DNA from: Flavobacterium anhuiense
GTDB lineage: Bacteria > Bacteroidota > Bacteroidia > Flavobacteriales > Flavobacteriaceae
Assembly (NCBI RefSeq): GCF_004151235.1
Contig: NZ_JUIV01000001.1
Span: forward strand, 496,001-560,000
Length of the DNA: 64,000 bases
Direction of reading: 5' to 3'
In this document: positions 61,715 through 64,000 of the stretch, one piece after another
Layout: each line of letters starts with the position of its first letter
Position numbering within the stretch: position 1 is the stretch's first letter
Notes under the pieces: model-generated
Told to the model about the DNA's origin: nothing
Seen by the model: the letters and a program-made list of their open reading frames with translations, nothing else
Databases searched by the model: none
Program-made: the position numbers and the translations under genes

Positions 61715-63001
61715 TTATTCAAACAATTCCTTAGGTTCTTCATCTTCAGGTTCTTCTTCAATAAAATCCAATTCTAAAGCTTTTACACTTTGAACGGCAT
61801 TTCCGGCAATACCGCGAATCGAACCGTACATGCCTAATGTATTATGAACCACTTTTTCGATTTGTTTTTCGCGTTGTTTCCAGATTCTCTGCATCGCTCT
61901 TTTTTCAGAATCTAAGTCGCTTTGCATTTGCGTGAAGCCTTCTACAATACCTTCAATCTGCAAACGGAATTCGTTGCTCGTAAGGAAATCGTATAACATT
62001 GACATTTTATCGCCTTTATTTTCCTGTGCCTGAACCGCTTGACTGATCTGAATAAGCGACTGACGTAAAACCGCACTCAAACCTTTAAATTCTTCATACG
62101 TGCAAATCCAGATTCCGTCGCGCATGCCCATTCTTTCCATTCCGTTTGGCATCACTTCAGTCACTAAGACTCCAATATTGGCTCTTTTAGTTCTAATATC
62201 ATTTTTGAATTTTTCAATCCAAGAAGGCTGAAATGCTTTTGTTCTTTTACTTTCATAATAAATAGAACCGCAGTTTTGATGTTCGCGTGTATTTACAATT
62301 TGAAGGCAGTCGGCACCATTGGCACCTTTTTTGACTTCGTCGATGCTATCAAGAGGGAAATTATTCGCAAGCCATTCTTCAATCGCCAATTCCATTACTT
62401 CGCCTTGCAATTGCATAGAACCTTGTTCCTGCTTGCGTTTCATTTCTTCAGTCAGCTTTTTTTGTTCTTCCAGCTGTTTCTGAAGTTCTTTGAATTTTAG
62501 TTCGTTTTTATCGTCTTCCTGTTTTCTGATTTTTTCACGTTCCAATGCCAATTGTGCGTTTAACTGCTTTTCAGCTTCGGCCTGAATCGCTTCTTTCATT
62601 TCCAGTTTTTCGCGTTGAAGTTTGGCGATTTCACCTTCCATTTTATTTAATTCTCTGATTTTTTCTGATTTTTCAGAGAGTTCTTTTTCCATTAAAAGTA
62701 AACGATCCTTGTTTTCTTCTTCGAGTTTGGCTTTCAGTTTTTCAGAGATTTCTTTTTCAGCTGTTTTTTTCTCACGCTCCAAACGCTCTGCAAAAAGTTC
62801 GTTTTCTTGTTTCTTTTTGGCTTCAAATTCGGCTTTGGCTTTTTCGAATTGCTCATTTTTAAGCTCTAATTCACGGTTTTGAATATTGGCTTTTTGTTGG
62901 AATTCTTTACGAATACTATCTTCCAATTGATGTTTTAATACATCATTTACATCGATAGGAGTTCCGCAGTTTGGACACTGAATTGAAGATTGCTCAGCCA
63001 T
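61715..63001 (-). CDS. DUF2130 protein: coiled coil plus PD-(D/E)XK-like domain
   Basis: Residues 9-12 form half of a zinc ribbon (CPNC). A long Lys/Glu-rich coiled coil spans about 25-200. DUF2130 follows (about 205-340), with 'GEVMELAIEEWLANNFP', 'GANGADCLQIVN' and 'IYYESKRTKAF', which fit the acidic and ExK positions of a PD-(D/E)XK nuclease fold. The acidic tail is 'EEEPEDEEPKELFE'. DNA binding or cleavage is inferred from fold, and no partner is nearby. Confidence 0.85.
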   Translation of the reverse strand: MAEQSSIQCPNCGTPIDVNDVLKHQLEDSIRKEFQQKANIQNRELELKNEQFEKAKAEFEAKKKQENELFAERLEREKKTAEKEISEKLKAKLEEENKDRLLLMEKELSEKSEKIRELNKMEGEIAKLQREKLEMKEAIQAEAEKQLNAQLALEREKIRKQEDDKNELKFKELQKQLEEQKKLTEEMKRKQEQGSMQLQGEVMELAIEEWLANNFPLDSIDEVKKGANGADCLQIVNTREHQNCGSIYYESKRTKAFQPSWIEKFKNDIRTKRANIGVLVTEVMPNGMERMGMRDGIWICTYEEFKGLSAVLRQSLIQISQAVQAQENKGDKMSMLYDFLTSNEFRLQIEGIVEGFTQMQSDLDSEKRAMQRIWKQREKQIEKVVHNTLGMYGSIRGIAGNAVQSVKALELDFIEEEPEDEEPKELFE

Positions 63002-63104
63002 TTTATATTGAGATTTTATTGTAGAATTTGAATTTGCTAAGATATTTAAAAGTTCTGTTTTTATAATGTGGATTTCTGTACTAAATTGTAACGAATTTTT
63101 GTTA

Positions 63105-63368
63105 TGGCCACGAAGGCGCTAAGGCGCTAAGTTTTTTATTTCACGCAGATTTTATAAGATTTAGGCAGATTCTGCAGATGTTTCTCATAAAGTTTGTCAT
63201 TTCGACGAAGGAGAAATCTTAGCAAGTAGCTCCGTTGCTATAAGCCAATCTTTGTAGAGCTTCTCGTGGAGATTTCTCCTTCGTCGAAATGACAAAAATG
63301 AGAGAAATTCTTTTAATCATTATAATCTGTGGCAGAAAAAGACTTTGCGTCTTAGCGTCTTTGTGGCA
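63105..63368. repeat. Three-level nested inverted repeat running into the LysR gene end
   Basis: Outer: TGGCCACGAAGGCGCTAAGG at 63105 pairs with CTTAGCGTCTTTGTGGCA ending 63368. Middle: CAGATTTTATAAGATTTA-like words pair with TAATCATTATAATCTG. Inner: a REP-like hairpin with perfect 24-base arms (63195-63218 / 63271-63294, TGTCATTTCGACGAAGGAG), whose loop carries the reverse complement of the 24287 loop word. The 63002-63351 gap has no gene. Confidence 0.75.
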
Positions 63369-64000
63369 ATAAAAACGCAACAGCAGATCGAGTGATTTCA
63401 GATTCATCTTCCCTCGAAGTTATAATCGAAACATCGGTTTTTAAATTGACTTTTTTTAATTCGATGAATCCGAGTTCAGGATTTTGATTGTTTCTTGCAA
63501 TGTTAGAAGGAACAATCGAAACACCTAATCCATTCTTTACTAATTGTACGATTGAATTAATGTTGTTAGCTTCGTGAATGATTTTCGGCGTAAAGCCATA
63601 AAAAGCGCACAATTCCAGCAAAACTTCATGATAATGCGGTGCGTAATCTTTATTGAAGAAAACGAATGTTTCGTCTTTTAATTTTAATATCTCATTTTCC
63701 GATTTTATCTGAAGTGATTTTTTATTGTAAACCAACGAGAATCCATCTTGAAACCATAAATCGGATTTTATTTTAGGCGACTGAATTGGCGAACGGATAA
63801 TTCCCATTTCGATTTTTCCTTGCTCCAAAGCATTGATTTGCTTGGTGGTTGAGATTTCAAAAAGTTTGAAATTTACGTACGGGAATTGTGTTTTTAGATG
63901 TTTGATTAAATCGGAAATCACGGCAGAATAAATGGAACTGATATAAGCGATTCGGAATTCGCCCGAAACGTTCTCTGCAATCTTTTTTGTTTTTAATGAA
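63352..64000 (-). CDS. LysR-family transcription regulator, partial (5' end outside window)
   Basis: The frame is open to the right edge and gives about 216 C-terminal residues, starting in '...SGEFRIAYISSIYSAVISDL'. This is the LysR substrate-binding domain ('FPYVNFKLFEIST', 'GIIRSPIQSP', 'LVKNGLGVSIVPSNIAR'). The helix-turn-helix lies beyond the window. The last residues ('AVAFLLPQRR') are encoded by the outer arm of the nested repeat, so the natural C terminus may have been changed by the repeat. Confidence 0.9.
   Translation of the reverse strand, partial: SLKTKKIAENVSGEFRIAYISSIYSAVISDLIKHLKTQFPYVNFKLFEISTTKQINALEQGKIEMGIIRSPIQSPKIKSDLWFQDGFSLVYNKKSLQIKSENEILKLKDETFVFFNKDYAPHYHEVLLELCAFYGFTPKIIHEANNINSIVQLVKNGLGVSIVPSNIARNNQNPELGFIELKKVNLKTDVSIITSREDESEITRSAVAFLLPQRR

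Noticed and set aside
63352..63921. LysR domain as a complete short gene starting with GTG at 63921
   Set aside because: The frame continues without a stop to the window edge and the upstream residues (GEFRIAYISS...) match the LysR effector domain, so the gene is partial, not short.
1..64000. tRNA, rRNA, insertion sequences and prophage genes
   Set aside because: I looked for tRNA T-loop-like words, rRNA stretches, transposase motifs and phage proteins in the gaps and frames and saw none; GGTTCAAA words belong to AAAGG repeats.

Overview
The window looks like chromosome from a member of the Bacteroidota, most likely Flavobacterium or a close relative. It is strongly AT-rich. It has SusC/SusD outer-membrane pairs, an S1 sulfatase locus, a DUF4293 gene next to rho, a Rho with a long Asn/Gln-rich insertion, and several promoters of the Bacteroidetes type TTG-N19-TAnnTTTG. 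I see no rRNA, tRNA, CRISPR array, insertion sequence or phage gene. The genus is inferred from recall of gene families, not from a search.

Layout. 1-8.6 kb (minus strand): a SusC-type receptor cut by the left edge, its HExxH metalloprotease partner, an orphan LytS-type kinase, an ABC exporter and truA. 9-20 kb: an SPFH/flotillin-like protein with four N-terminal repeats, a small phosphodiesterase, a NarL-type two-component pair, DUF4293, rho, an operon of a dienelactone hydrolase, a DUF3667 protein and an M28 peptidase, and a divergent Lrp regulator/rocD pair. 21-33 kb (minus strand): a sulfatase locus (susC, susD, two sulfatases, a 39-residue membrane peptide, a sterol-desaturase-family hydroxylase, a rhodanese-thioredoxin fusion and a YeiH-type putative sulfate exporter). 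33.5-41.4 kb (plus strand): molybdenum-cofactor synthesis (moeA, mobA, moaD, moeB, moaE, moaCB fusion, moaA) with cobA for siroheme and a TauE permease. 42-60.5 kb: nitrate/nitrite assimilation, with a CobG/sulfite-reductase-like protein fused to rubredoxin, a single-chain nitrate reductase (molybdenum + FAD + BFD domains), an FNR-like regulator, a porin, NarK, a NarL-type regulator, a PilJ-domain sensor kinase, DUF4202, nirD and nirB. 60.8-64 kb: a META lipoprotein, a DUF2130 protein and a partial LysR regulator.

The 33.5-60.5 kb block reads as one functional unit. NarK and perhaps the porin bring nitrate in. The Moco genes supply the cofactor of the nitrate reductase, and cobA supplies the siroheme precursor for NirB. 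NirBD makes ammonium. Two regulators sit inside the block. The promoters of moeA, nirB and narK, and the nasA/fnr-like intergenic region, share 14-bp near-palindromes of the form AAGTA-N4-TACTT, with the same 5-4-5 geometry as the E. coli FNR box. The window's FNR-like protein keeps all four FNR cluster cysteines. This candidate regulon and the unusual redox fusions are the strongest leads.

Intergenic DNA is crowded with inverted repeats: long REP-like hairpins, paired short palindromes, nested hairpins and AAAGG-type low-complexity repeats. No transposase is nearby.
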